Source: Dryococelus australis (lineage: Eukaryota > Arthropoda > Insecta > Phasmatodea > Phasmatidae). Taken from it: a DNA stretch of 64,000 nt. The position numbers were made by a program, and so were the translations under genes. The DNA lies in the NCBI GenBank assembly GCA_029891345.1, contig CM056994.1, positions 139,150,457 through 139,214,456 of the forward strand, given 5' to 3'. The notes under the pieces are model-generated. The model had not been told where the DNA came from and ran no database searches. It saw only the letters and a program-made list of their open reading frames with translations. Positions 44,541 to 58,443 of the stretch are shown here, in pieces (within the stretch, counting starts at the first letter, position 1; every line of letters begins with the position of its first letter).

Positions 44541-46383
44541 TCATTCCACACACAGTTCTGAACTAAAACAAAGCTTGTTGGAGGTGGATCTTGAATAGTG
44601 GCTCTATTGTGCAGGCATAGAGCTGATACGATTTCTTACCAGTTCTTTGACATCAAAGGACACAGCACATTGTTGCGGTGCGGCCAAGCCTTTGGCTTGG
44701 CAATAACATGAAAACACCACCAATGTAAAGAGGGCAAGGTTGCAAAGGTGAGGCGTCGCCGAGCTGGTTATGAAAATAGATCCGACAACAAGAATACAGC
44801 CTCCATATTTAACGAGTGCACAGAGGCGAGCTCGAGGTCTCATGTCACCACGCCACCGACAAGGAAGATGGGCCAGCTCCAGGGGTTCGAACCGCCGTAA
44901 ACACAGAGTCTTCAGCCTACAGCATCACTGCAGGTAAAGCTGTTCCAGTAGGATGTGATGTAGGGATTCTTAGCTAGATTCAGCGGCTGTTGGTATCATT
45001 GCTATACAATGTAGAAGCTTGCAGAGTCAGATAACTTATAGGCTCACCAGGCGCAATCTAAAGTATTAGTTATAATGTGTTGTACGAATCTTATTGTAAG
45101 AGGTATTTACTGTTAAATATCAATGACGGAATGACTTTAATGTCTGTTTTACCTTAGGTATACGACCTCCCAACAGCTTGTGCGATAGCCCATCAGGCTA
45201 ATCACAACAACGGGGACGATTATGATGTGTCCCTCTTTTGTCAGATATGTCAGGGTTAAATTTCATTTTTGTCTAAAGCGTTTGCACACATCAATAGGAA
45301 ATTTGAAAAACATCGAGCACGGTTTTCTTGCACACATTGTATGATTTACCATTTACAGGAAGGTGGTATTGAAAAGTCGTCTTCCTCTGGCAGATATCTA
45401 GCACTACATTTCATCGTTTCACATATTCCAGTGCCATACAGCATTGGACTTAAAATGTAGATTGTTCATTATATGTTCATTTGTAGAAATCTTGAAATAA
45501 CTTTGTCCTCATATCTTTGTAAATCGTGTCGCATTCATATATACAGTGGCACATGGTAACCTAAAACCAATAAACTCATATTTTGTTTATGGTGTCGAAT
45601 TTGCCAAATCATTTTTAATACAAACCATTAAAGGCTACTTTTAGCGGTAAAGTCAGGTCACCAACAAAAATGTATTATTACAACAAATACTTTTTACCTC
45701 AATACAGGACACTCTGCTTATTTACATGGCGAATTCTGCAAACTGTTTTACTACCGTATTTCATTATGGGTAGCATAAAATTATTGTGGTTTTAGGCAAA
45801 TCTTCTGAAACTGCTACAGCTATAAATGGAAATAGACTGTGGCCTTTTTATGGAATTTGTATCAGATTGTGCAAAACATTGCATTTTTCGCATAATAAAA
45901 ATGTCGACTTATTTTGTTAGGTTAGATCACTATTCCACTCAGTTTTTCAAATGTACATTTCCCTGGCACAAACGTCCCTTTCCTGTTTCTATATGCCTTG
46001 CTAGCATTTCTCAAAGATTTATTCTTGTTGTGCTTCCATTCTGAAAGCTATGTCTTTCTCCTACGTCCTTTATTTGATTGCTTTTCGGCATTACCACTAA
46101 GCAGCAACGTCTCCTCGTCAGCCATCTTGCTGCAGTTAGCTCTGTATTCCCCGGAATGCCAACTATGCAAAGCAAAAGAATCCTTCTTGGGACAGAACTA
46201 CTGCCTGTGTGCAACAGTGGTATTGTGATGTGCTATGGATAGATCATTATTCCGCTATAATCGCTACTTTCTCATTTTTGTGGATTAGATCTCTATTCGG
46301 GGTAACTATTAAATTGTACATTCTGTTCAACATCTGAAAGCTGTTAATTCCTGCTTACAGCCTCAGAATCCGCAGAGGACTTC
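44541..46383. other. Gap between the two DDE-like genes, no clear gene
   Basis: The 79-codon minus frame at 44604-44843 and other short frames show no known motif. If the DDE-like proteins are spliced, this gap could hold shared upstream sequence, since the two point away from each other. Confidence 0.35.
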
Positions 46384-48990
46384 GAATTTGCAGCACAAGA
46401 CATAGTACAGGTGGAGCACATTCAAGCCATGGGAGAGGAACAAGATCATACACAATATTCTGAAGTAATGGCAGACACAATTCTGTCAGTGGAATAGACT
46501 ATTGTAGTTCTGGCTGAGAACCCACAGTTCCCAACACAGCCATCTGGAGTACCAAATCATTCCATACAAGCACCAACACAGGATGATGAAACTGCTCTTC
46601 ATGATACTGAAGCACAGAGTAAACAATGTCTACCACTACTAGATGACTATGTGACACCAACAAAATATCCAGCAGCAGGAGGGAGGTTTCCTGAAGACAA
46701 AGTAGTTAAACCTACAGTGCTGGTAGAGTTCTCTGGCGCTATCGAGAATACGAAAGCTCAATCAAGTTCCATCAGCCAGGAAAAAATCTGCCTATGATAA
46801 CATTTATGGGAGTGATTATTTTATTCCCGATACAAAAAGGGCTATAGTTGTTGACCTTGATATCCCTACCAGACATGAAGTATCATTATTATTACACACT
46901 ACTGAAGAAACACACTTCATAAGAATGGCCACAGAAGAGGAATGTAATGATGGCATTGATACAGTTTGTTGTAAGAGCTACTATGACCTTGACAGTGGTA
47001 CTGCCACGAGTACTTATCAGTATATTCGAACTAGACTAAATGACGACAGAAGTCTTAACATTATGGGAGATGAAACAGTTGCAGACGAAGAAGAATGTGA
47101 CAATATCCACATACTGCAAGAAGATAATATTTTATGCAATGAGAAGGTGATCAGTGATATTCCCGAAAATAGTACTGCTCCTAGGACTGGGACTCCTAAT
47201 GAAAACTATGTGAATGACTCTGATAATCATGAAACTATAATAGAGAATGAAGAAACAAGCTGCAATGCTGAAGTGGTACATATACCAAGAAAAATGGGGA
47301 GAAATACTGCAAAGTGGAATAAAAGTGTTAAGAAAAGAAAAGTGCAATGTGGTGAAGAATATACAATAGTGACTGGAAATGTGAAACGTGCAAAATATGT
47401 AGTGGAAGTATGTGGTCAACATTGCAAGTTTCAGTGTAAAAACATCCATAACAAGACACACATTTATGATGAATTTTATGCATTAGATGTGAACTGTAAA
47501 AAGATTTTATTTCCAAATGAATGGATGAGATACAGCCAACATACAGCTACAAGAAGAAAGGTTCTCAGCATTCACCAAACCTCGCTTATCATTTCGTAGT
47601 GGATGGCCATTGTATCCGTACCTGCAAAAATTTCTTCATGAAGACATGGGATATAAATGCAACTTTCTTAACAACTGTTAAAAAAATGATATCCAAAGAA
47701 ACCAGAGTGATTGAAGAAGACTTGAGAGGTAAAAATAAAAACAAGAATAAGATTTATTAAACCATTTTCCGAGACATTAGGGACCATATTAATTCGTTCC
47801 CTAGAACTGACTCACATTACTGCAGAAAAAGTAATCACAGACAGTTTATTGATGGTGGTCTTGATATTTCGCAAATGTACCGATTGTATGTTGAGGAATA
47901 CCAGACAGAACCTTCCAAACTCGTCGCATTAAAACACAAGTATGAATCTGTATTCAATACAGAGTTCAATATAGCTTTTTTCCGCCCAAAGAATGATCTG
48001 TGTTCACTATGCACTTCTAACTAAAGCAGTTCACGAGAAGAGGAAATACAACTGCGGCAGAAGTATGATGATGTCCAAAAGGGAAGTTAAGGAGAACGTC
48101 ATTGCAGCAAGTATGGAACAACCATCTAATAATATAGTCTCTTGTTTCGACATGCACGCTGTCATTCGATTAACATGTGGGAATGTCTCTACATTCTACT
48201 ATAAGAGAAAGTTAAATGTATTTAATTTCACCAATTATGATGCAACCAATGAGTAATGCCACTGCTATGTATGGTAATGGCATGAAGTTGTTTGTAATCG
48301 TGGAGCAAATGTCGTTCTTGTATGACTTTCGGAAAAGTGTAGGTGCAAACATCCACATCATAATTTACTCTGATAATTGCACGACTCAAAACACGAACAA
48401 ATATCTGACATTAATGTATCTTTATGCTGTCCAAAATCTTGACATTCACTGTGTTACACAAAAATACCTCAATTTCGGGCACACTAAAAATGAGGGTGAT
48501 ATCACGCACTCTCTCATTTAGAGGAAGAAGAAACAGGCATTAAAGAGCGGCCCTTTATTAGTTCCGAGCCAGATGGCAACAATTGCACAAGTTGCTAAAA
48601 CCACAAGGAAACCATACAAAGTACAGCAAGTTGATACTACAGCTATACTTGATTGGAAGTTTTTCTACTCACCCAACAGCAAGGAGATTAACGTCTCAGC
48701 AAAAAAAGAAAAAGTTATCTGGAACCAGGTTAAGATTTTCGAGGTCAGAAAAAATTCTCCAGGCATAATATTCTACAAAAGTCATACGAGGAAGAAGATA
48801 TAAAGGAGATATTAGTTACTCAATCTAGGTAAAGAGGACAACAGTCAAAAACTCACAGCTACCCGCTTAAGTGAGCCTCCAAAAATAACAGCAGCCAAGA
48901 AAAAACATGTTACAGCTTTGCAGCAAGCTACACATCCCAAAACCGTACCACTTCTTCTACGAGCAACTCCAGACTGCCTCTTGTGAAACT
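46384..48990 (+). pseudogene. Second DDE-like (DUF7869-like) gene, broken
   Basis: A plus-strand gene of the same family as 43430-44540, split by stops (46498, 47758, 48254, 48519) and frameshifts near 48000 and 48330. It has an acidic N-terminal part (46384-47300), then a lysine-rich stretch and a Cys-rich block (47330-47480: VCGQHCKFQCKNI). Next come family landmarks HINSFPRTDSHYCRKS and DGGLDISQMYRLYVEEY (47790-47905), RPKNDLCSLC, CFDMHAVIRLTCGNVS and FYYKRKLNVFNFTNYD, and finally IIYSDNCTTQNTNKYL and YLNFGHTKNEGDITHSLI at 48360-48520. The last two align with SDRC-x-x-QNNNW and GHSFLPCDRDFALIE of the other gene. A Lys-rich tail runs to about 48985. An acceptor-like CTTACAG at 46360 precedes it. 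Confidence 0.8.
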
Positions 48991-49499
48991 GTAAATGCTG
49001 GAAGTGATTCAGACTAGTGAAGTGTTTTGTCCATGTTCACATTCATTTGAGGAAACAATTTTCTTTAAAAAAATGTATCAATATACAATACAGTGCTTTT
49101 ATATTACATCACTTTAATACATTTGACTATCCATTATCTTTTGTCGTCTAACATTAAGCAAGTATAAGACAAAGAATGTGAATTATAATTACAAATTGTA
49201 TTATTTTACATCATAACTACAACAAATGTAAGAAAGTAAGTCAAATAAAACTTACATTAGTTGTTCTAAACTTGAACAACTATTGTAACAATTGTTGTTA
49301 AATAGACTACAGGAACAATGTCATATAGTAACAATTGTGAATAAATAGTAAAATGTCAAACCCACTACATTTTAAGGTATTTCAATACTGTAATAATGCA
49401 AAATGTTGTTATTTTAGCAGCTATAAACAGAAAAGCAATGCTGTATTGTATTTTGTGTTTCATGTTAAAATCAAATTGTTATAACACTACTTACACAGG
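48991..49499. other. AT-rich, no gene
   Basis: Nothing recognisable. Many ACAATTGT and AACAATTGTTGT-type short palindromes occur near 49284-49340. Confidence 0.4.
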
Positions 49500-49955
49500 T
49501 TGAATACATAGCATAGACATTTCCTGATATGAGTGTGAACAAAAACTAAAACTCCATGTTCCTAAGAACAGAGCATTTTGAGATGTTACACTGTTGAATT
49601 AGCACAGCGATATGTATTCCTTTCAACTCAATAGGTACTTCTTTTGTACAAATTTGCCCGGTGATTATACTCTATAGGTTCTTATTTATAATCCTTGTGG
49701 AATAGTGATGGAACAAAAATTTTTTTATGATATTACTTTTTTGTTTGAGTGAATAAATTAATGAGTTCAAAAATGTATACTGATGTGAATGATAATTGTA
49801 ATTTTTTTTAATAAAGGCCTGCAACATGTATTATACCTATTCAATTTAGAGGTTATTCTAATTGCCCTTTTTCTAGGTTCAAATATTTTGTTAGCATAGT
49901 TGCAGATCCCCAAAATAATATACCATATTATGATAATGCATTGCTCAAGCAATGA
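49500..49955 (-). pseudogene. LINE reverse-transcriptase C-terminal fragment
   Basis: The minus frame 49767-49952 reads IIIWYIILGICNYANKIFEP, RKRAIRI and CRPLLKKITII. This matches the post-RT region of Jockey-like LINEs (YGIIxWG, KxFxLQKRAIRII, CRPLFKxLxIL). Weak continuation (HTHIRK- and YQEMSML-like) occurs to about 49500 in shifted frames. The glycine of the usual WG is lost. No RT core is seen to the right. Confidence 0.7.
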
Positions 49956-52447
49956 TACACTGGTTTACGGTATTAGGGTTGTAATAGTTCAACTAGTATA
50001 TGTGATGCATAACAAATATATTTTGATGTATTATTATTTGCCATATTTAGGGTAGTGGCAATATTTACAAAATACTTAATTATTAAATTAATCACCAACA
50101 TATAGTGGTCCCAATATAATTTTATTGTTTCAAGACAACTTTTTTATATTTCTGCTATACTGAACCTTCAAATTATTCGTTTTTTTATTGTTCCACATGA
50201 TCCACTTGAGCGATGTGGCAATCTGCGATACCACAAAATAATTTCTAGTTGAAATCTGGGTAACCAGTATGTGAAAAATACTTTGTAACAGTAAATATTA
50301 TGTAAACAGGTAGATAGCAGAGGAGCAATTATGGCCAAAGTTAGTTTGTAATTGGTAACATTTCAACTATTTCTTAGTCTCAATCCTGTAAAAAAAAAAT
50401 TGTATAAATGGATATCGCAGGGGGAAATTGTGGGGTGCAAATGCAAACATAGCACCAGAAAAACCTGAAAACCAAAGTCAAGCTTCAGAAAACTGATGAC
50501 ATTCAAATATGCCCCAATTAGCTCGCCGAGTACAGCAAAGTGAGTGCAGGGTGGGAAGGGGCCATTATGTGCTTCATATGTGTGCCCTCTGTGCTCTCTT
50601 CACTAGAGCTCAGGGAATCAGAGTGTTGTAGATTTGTATGTAAAAGTTTCCAGGAGCTACATATATAAATATGTCCAGTCGTATTGAATGTAACATAATT
50701 TTTCATGGGTATACAAAGAATGGGACATGTACATAACCTACCAATGAACAATGATAAAGCAAACCAAGTCATTCGACATACAGTTATTTAGTAACTTATG
50801 GTTCAATAGAATAAATGTGCATATTTACACTGCACACTCTTACAGGTTTCTAACAGACAGCTGACGAAAATATTCTCTGTCGTTGGCCAATTCAATATCT
50901 CTCATACGAGTCACATATCACCTTATGTGAGAAAAAAACTGTAATATAACAAAAATATTCAAAAATAACTGGCCAGGGTTGCACCACCAAATTCATAAAT
51001 GCATAGCTGATACACAACCTGTGAAGCTCTTGAACTTGTAGCCTCCATTCTATATTCACAAATATCAATACGTTAACTGTTAATTCTTTGTACTGAAAAC
51101 TGTTCTTCAGCTAATTGTTGCTCGTTAGTCCACAACATAGGGAAAATCAAAAACATTGTCAAACACGAACAGATATGACCAAGTATGTATGGAAATTTCT
51201 TGCAGTCAAATAAATAACCATTTTCACAGCAGGGAACTGTGTAAACCTAAGAAATTTTGTAAATTCATACACAGAATTTATGTGTCGCTAAAGTTAATTT
51301 ATTAATTTATTAACTTATTTACTATCAAATCTCTCCAGCAACCCTATGACGAGTAGGAGCTCTGGAATATAGCATTAGTCAAAAGTGTTACAAAACAAAC
51401 ATATACGTACAAAAAATATGTCAAATATTCCCTATGGCTCTTTTTGGGATCTGAAAATATTGAGTTTGAGAATAAGGTACCGACTGAATGATACAGTATA
51501 ACAAACAGCATGAAAATATAAAAAATAAATTTGTTTAAGGAAGGATATCTTTATGCTATACATAAATTATGTAAAGTGTAACACGTTGCACGTAGTTTTG
51601 GGACTATGTTATCAATGCGAGTATTCCCATAAAGATGACTATCAATATGTGAGTCTAAAATATTTGTAGGATGACTTTATTTGAATTCGTAGTTTTTAAA
51701 TTTTATTAAAAAGTTATAGTCCAGTTATTTTTATGGGGGAAGTTCATTAAAACCACATGAACCCAATTTAAAGAAAGATTATATGCTATAAACAATTGAT
51801 CTAGTTATGAATAGTCTCATTTAATGATACCATAAGTGCTGTCAGATTTTCATCTTTAAATAAAAATTTAGTAGGTATCATCCATAATGAGTAGAATGTT
51901 GGAATACAGATAATTTAAATCTAGCATATTAAAAAATAAATCAATATAATATAGGGCAAAGATGGAACCTTTGGGAACAATGTTTGACTGCCTAACCCTT
52001 TTTATAGACTAGTATTTATACCATCTGAATTTATGGCAACCTGCTGATATCTGATATGGTATAAGTAGGTGTCAACCATGACAAAGTACGTGCCTCCTTG
52101 GAGGGAATCCAGTGATTAAAGATCAATTCTGTGGAAAGTGGTTGTTTTTATTTCACTGTAGGCCGCTTTACAACCATATAACTGTTTTGGGTCTTCTACC
52201 CACTGCATCACTGCAACCTGCTGACAATGTGTGTCTGTCATGTGAGATGGCCTTTCAACAGTTTCACTCAACATTTAGTGGTATACGAGAGGGCCAACAC
52301 TCTCGTTAGATAGACATAACAGGTTTATTGTATCGTTATAACGATGTCACCTCATCGCAGGGTGAACTGAGGAGAGCCACGTGGGCGAATGGCCCACACC
52401 CTGGATGAGTCTCTCGTGCTCTGGCACCCTTCGCGACTCTATAAATA
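49956..52447. other. AT-rich, no recognisable gene
   Basis: Frames at 50518-50772 (minus) and 52112-52309 (plus) are short and without motifs. Nothing is supported. Confidence 0.4.
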
Positions 52448-52850
52448 CAGTAGAAAGTACATTATCCGGACCAATAGGGACCAAGGTAATTCGGATAGGT
52501 AATCGAAAATCTGGATCATGGAAATATGTTGAAAATGAAGATAAAAGAATTTGAAAAAAAAAAAAAAAAAAAAAAAAAAAATTACACAAAGTAAAATTTA
52601 CTACACATGAATAACACTAACTTATCCAAATCAGAAAATATACATAAAATAAAAAAATTAATCAGTTAGCAATAACCATCCTCCTGGACGTGTTCACTGT
52701 GAACAACACGTGAAAGGGCACATCACAAGAGTACACACAAGTGCTTGTCTCGCCCCCACGGGTATAGGAAACACTGTGACAAATGAGACTTTCGTGTTTT
52801 TACTATTCGCTTTATTTTTCAAACAAGTCTAGATAACCGACTTTCTACTC
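52448..52850. mobile_element. Pogo/Tigger-type MITE, 403 bp, TA duplication
   Basis: The left end CAGTAGAAAGTACATTATCC and right end (reversed GAGTAGAAAGTCGGTTATCT) form inverted repeats of the pogo/Tigger type, which begin CAGTA and contain TTATCCGGA. The left subterminal part (CCAATAGGGACCAAGG, ATTCGGATAGGTAATCG) also matches that family. TA flanks both sides (52446-52447 and 52851-52852). Inside is an uninterrupted run of about 25 A at 52555-52579. No transposase is present. Confidence 0.88.
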
Positions 52851-52852
52851 TA

Positions 52853-55228
52853 TTCTAAAACCTGGTATCGTAAGTCAAACCTCCCTCCTCCCCATCCCTG
52901 AGACGACGGCATACCGTTAATGTGGATAATTTCTTGATCTGTGATAGGGAACATAAATATAGTCTAATAATTGACTTCTTGCCTGCACCAATTGTGATAT
53001 TGAAATTTGACATGATTCGGTATTGTTCGAGTATAACATGTTTTGAAGTACAGAAATTAGTTTATTGAATAAATATGTATAAAAGACACACATGAACATG
53101 TTAAACTAAAACTGATCTGGCTCACAAGACCTGCAAATTGGCCATAGCTGAGAAAAAAATCGAAAATGGCGCAAACAAGATCACTTGGCACAAAATAAAA
53201 CATGAGAAACCTGTGAGCCGACGGAGGGATGCTGTGAACACTGAAGGTTACACAAAACAAAGTTCAGGTTACTAACGTTAAACGATTATGACAAACAACA
53301 ATTATCGGAACGAATGTAGATCACCCTCCGTGACGCAATCCGTGTGCAACACATACGGCCAGCTGGATCCAACCAACTTGGCCACACTTTGACTGGAACA
53401 ATGCAGTTAAAACAAACACTGAAAATAATCCTACATAATGCACTGACTTGCTATATCTGTTAACGCATGTTAATTTCTATAACACATCGTACAATAAGCA
53501 GTCTGCTCAGATACGAAGTGCTTTATGTGCTGATTCTAACATTTGCCAGTAGGCTTTAAACTACGTATTATGATTTTAAAAAAACTTTTTCTCACATAAT
53601 TACTGAGTTTTCTCTACACTAATAAAGTGGTATAAATCAGTGTTATGTTCTGTTTTTAATTGTTTCGTAACTGTTAGATATGAGTTTGTGTCATTCTGAA
53701 TAGTACCCAGAATGATATCAGACTGTTCTCAAACTGTAAGTTTTATTCCATACTTTTCAAACTTTCATAATATATCCACTGTTCAGTTATTATCAATTTA
53801 GCAAAACAAACTTTTAATTAAAGAATGTAACAAAGTATTAACTATAGTGTGTTATACGGTGCTGAAAGTATTATTACACAGTAAAATCTCTTGCTTTCCT
53901 GGAGAGCTAACTTCAGTTCAAAAATCAAGATTTTGATCAAATACAAATTTATGAACTGAGTAGTAAGCTCAGATCCTGAATTTTGTTTAAAATTGTTGGT
54001 GTGAGAGCAGCACTTATATGTATGATCTAAATGATAGTGGACTATCAGGTCTTAATAAGAAATTGGTTGGCCAATTTCAGAAGATCTTTTTTTTTTGGTT
54101 CTTTATATTTCTTTTTGAAGCTACTTCGATTATGTAAATTTAACTTTTACAAGTTGTTGGGAAATACCCTTCCTGTTCTGCACATTTCCTACATTTTTGT
54201 CTATTTTTTCAGTGTTTGGTAGATAAAAGTGAATTTCCATCAAAAGTGAAAAGCAAAATTTGGAGTCCACAATGCCTACTGGAAACCATTCTCCATTCCC
54301 ATCGTAGGAATACCACTGGTCATGCACTCTCTGAAATCTTGAAGTTAAGTGATATTCCAAATTTCACATTCACTTTTATAATACAATTTTTTTAAATGTA
54401 TTTTACTTACGTTTAATCACATGGTTAGCAAATCCTACTAGCAAACTTGAGACATTTAAGGGAAATAACATGCAAATTATGTACCAGATAAGAAACCTTT
54501 TTTTTTTTCCTTCTTCCCCATTATGAGGACTAAAGAAAATATTTAGGTGGAAATCGTCATCTCAAGTCTTAACAATTATATTTAAAGTTGTAATATTTTA
54601 CCATGGCATTTTAGACTTTGTGAATGGCTGACGAGAGGTGCCCACCTCCTGATGCGTGTCACGTGAGTTCGTTGTGTGGGACATAAAGCATGCTCACTGA
54701 ACGCTGCCGTGCAATAAGTACATAAATTGGTAACTTCTTATCTGATTTGGATTGAGTAATAGTATAAAATAGAGCTTTTAAACGTAACAATATTTATTTG
54801 TATTATAATTTTGTCTATATTAACATAAATAATACTATTTATACTGTGGAACAAACATTTGCCTAGCCAATCACGATATTTGAAAGTTGCATTTTGTCTT
54901 ATATGCAGGTATTTTTATACATCACAGGATTTGCATTATAGAAAAGTGCCAAATTGCGGTGGATTTTGCAGTGAATAAATAAATGGTGTTCCTAAGGAGT
55001 CGTATTACTTTTTTCAAATAAAAATGAATCTTTTACACAAAAATAATTTTGTTACGCAAAAAAAATGTACAGATGTGATGTGCACGTACACAGCATGCGG
55101 ATATTTACTTTAATGTATGTAAATAAAAACATTCTGTCCAACACCACTAGCAGAATACGAGGCCTAGGGTATAAGGAGAATTCAGAATTGGACAGTGACA
55201 ACTGTGGTAGATCAGTGCATTAACTGGG
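52853..55228. other. AT-rich, no recognisable gene
   Basis: Only chance-like open frames are present. Poly-T runs occur near 54088 and 54499. Confidence 0.4.
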
Positions 55229-55440
55229 GCCACGCCACGGTGGTGTAGTGGTCAGACTACTTGCCTCATCCTAAGGTTAACCGGGTTCACTTCCCGGCGG
55301 GGTCACTGCAGAATTTTTGCACGCGGGAACTGTGCTGACCGGCGGGTTTTCTCTGGATTTCCCCCGCTCTTGCATCCTGGCACTGCTCCATTCTCATTGG
55401 CTCTCAAGACCACAATGTTAAGGGATGTCCAAATCTCTCT
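55229..55440 (+). mobile_element. tRNA-derived SINE, second family
   Basis: The tRNA-like head contains box A (GGTGGTGTAGTGG at about 55240-55252) and a good box B (GGGTTCACTTCCCGG at 55282-55296, near GGTTCRANTCC). A body with GCGGGTTTTCTCTGGATTTC and TTCTCATTGGCTCTCAAGAC follows. It differs from the SINE at 4632. The end is placed near the AAGGGATGTCC at 55435; no clear tail repeat is seen. Confidence 0.85.
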
Positions 55441-56195
55441 ACTATAGTGCATGAAATTTTGTCTTAGGAAGACCAAATATAGGCAAATAGCCTATGTTCG
55501 AAATTTTTATTCAGTATCTTGGGTATTAGAATAAATATTTTTTTTGTGTAGCACCAGTAATTTTTATATGGGTTTATGAAAATTTTTAAAGTTCCATTAT
55601 TATTCAAGTTTGGCAAATAAAAACACAAAAAAAATACATTGATTTTTTTTTTGCCCTAAGTTTCCTGTATTATTTTGAGTATTTTAATTTCTGAAAACAA
55701 TTTTGCTACAAAGAAAACTTGCCAATGGTGGTGTGAATCAACGTAACTCAAGGTCAGTGCTGAGAGTACCCAGTGCCTTGAGGCATTGCTGTAAACAGCA
55801 ACGAACAACATGTTGAACAGCAGGGTCAGCAAGTGTGACTGGATGCGTATCACCGTTTGCAAGTATGAGATCCTAGACTTTCATTAGGTGGTTGGAAACC
55901 TACTGACCATCTGAATTGCGTAACGTACTGTTGGTACAACAGTCAATCATGGCTCATGAAGTACTGGAATGTAGCAGGACGTCGACTGCCAAGTGAGGAC
56001 ATGCAGGAGAACCATTCACATTAACAATCAATGTATCGACTTTCGTAACAATCAGCTTGCATCCTATGGTGTATAGTATTTCCTTGGAGAAGTGTGTAAG
56101 TAGGTCACCGTACATCACAAACAACATGAGTAAACATGGGGTAAAATATGTACTGTATGTACAACCCACCATGTAAATAAACTTTTTAAGTTTAA
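55441..56195. other. No recognisable gene
   Basis: AT-rich to about 55650, then mixed. The minus frames at 55656-55862 and 55954-56205 have no known motif. Confidence 0.4.
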
Positions 56196-56612
56196 AGCAG
56201 TTCACAATAACGTAAGCACTTTTGAAATGAACTTTAGAAAAAAATCACTGCCTCTACCTGCATATATTATAACGGACGCACTGAGTGACATGCACCCAGT
56301 AAAGATGGTCATAATAGATGGAAAGTAGTTCCATATTTCACGTCGAATAAAAAGTGTTAATGTAACTATTTGTGATAACATAACTTTTTTTATTTCGCTT
56401 TCTGTTTTTTTAATGCATAGAAGTGTAAAAACTAACATATTTGTTAAATATTTACTTTTCTAACAATTTTACAGTTTCACTTCACCGAAACATAAATAAA
56501 ATGGTGAGGCATATGCAAAGTTAATTTTATATTACGCGGAAGAATGTGTAATGCGCACACAAGTAGATCTTCAGCAGGGCTCTTAAAAGTGCTCATTTTA
56601 TCGTGAACAACC
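56196..56612. mobile_element. 417-bp MITE, same family as 9049-9285
   Basis: The left end AGCAGTTCACAATAACGTAA (then GCACTTTTGA) and the right end reversed GGTTGTTCACGATAAAATGA (then GCACTTTTAA) match each other and the ends of the MITE at 9049-9285. TA follows the right end at 56613-56614. The left TA is no longer clear. The internal 78-codon minus frame is likely chance. Confidence 0.75.
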
Positions 56613-58443
56613 TATAGCTACCCTATCAAAATGTAGACCAATGTAACTGTTAAAAACTGAAAACACTTTTGATGCATGTAACATGTTAAAAACCAAAATC
56701 ATTCTTTACATTCTTTTTTTCCCCCACAAAAAAAGTAGTCATTGTGGCACTTTGGCGTGAGTTTTTTCTTGCCTCTTTCGGATTGTTGTATTAAAAAAAA
56801 TAAACGTTTGCTCAGTAAAATCTGCCATTGTTTTCAAATTTTTTTGTTGTCTTTTAATTGCAGTAGCCTATGAGTTGCTGTTCCATTTTCTTGTTAAATG
56901 CATAATAGTTTTAACTGCTACATCATGTCATCTGGTATTTTATGTTGGCAAAAATGCTAACTTGGAATTATATTTGGATATTAAAAGTTTACTGCAAGTT
57001 ACCATTATGTAAAGGTCATGTCACAGAAATTTTTACTTAAAATCAGTTTTTATTTTGGTTTATTTCTACAGCACATAAGTTGGGACATTTGTTCCCCCAC
57101 TTCTCTAGAGATGTGTTCGAATTCACTCTCACATACACTGTCACTTACCCTTGATCTCTTCAGCACCCACAGTTCTACATATTCCCTTGATCCCTTTTTG
57201 AGGAAGTGATATAATTTCAAACACCCATCTTTATTTCGAAAATTTTAATTTCCAATGCATAAGTAATTGAAGAATCAATGACCTCAACGCATTTTATTAT
57301 GTTGTCTTGGTTTTTTATACGAACAAGTGTTCAGCAAACGACAGGAATAAGCTAAATAGAATATATTTCCTTCGGTGTAAACAGACTTTTTCACAAGGGG
57401 GACTTTTTAGTGTGGGTGGCAATAAATTGTAGTTTAAGCATTTTTTTATAAAGTATTCCAATCTATTTTTAATAGTTTTACTTCATAATTTCCCTGATCT
57501 TTGCAACTATTCTCACTGTGTAGAATTTTTGGCTATAAATTAAGCTTAATTCAAAAATTATATTTTGGCGCATGACTGAGCAATTTATGTACTTCTCAAA
57601 TATACTATTTTCATTTTTTTTTATCATATTTTAGTTACACTAATAATTGGGTAGCTATTTTTGACTCGATTACAAGTACATTCTTTGGACACATACCAAA
57701 TATTAACTTAGATGCTATGAAAACTTGTCATATGGGATGGAAGACAACAGGTAATTTAATAATTATAGATTATCTTTAAAAGGCGCCTTTCATTTACGTT
57801 AAATCGCAATATTACAACACAACTCTTGCGTTATGGAAATTTATTCTTGTTCCAATGTCACATATGAAGAATACATCTCAGTTGTAAAAATAAAAAACAT
57901 GAAATTCCGCTAATTACAGTTACAACTCGTTTGACAGTTGCTAGCCTGCATGAATTCATTCGAAATAAAAACGATTGTTTACGTTAAATCGGAATACTAT
58001 ACCACAAAAAATATTGCATTGCACAAATTTTAATCTTCTTTTTAATTTTCACGCAAACATTATTACGATTTAAGAAATATAAAACGAGAATTTGCGATAA
58101 TTTTAACACGTATGTCACTTGCTGTGCATGTATTCTTATGGGAGAAACGGGATTGTTTTGGGTCATGCTTCTACTATTACTATTTCTACTCGAGCTTCAC
58201 TAAGTGTAGCAAAACGATGGTAAGTGTCCAGACCTGTTTTTATGACCGTGGTGGTAGCACTAGTACAGTATTGTAATAAAATTTTTTTGTATAAAAGTTC
58301 TGATTTTCCTGGTTATAATATGTCACGCTTGCTTGTTAATTTCCTGTAATCTATTTAATTATGTCAAGCCTTTTGTTTTGTTTTTGTTGTTACGTTAAAT
58401 AAATTTAAATGCTAAATTTAATTTTCAATTTTATATAAAGCTT
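56613..58443. other. AT-rich, no recognisable gene
   Basis: Only short chance-like frames. Nothing is supported. Confidence 0.4.
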
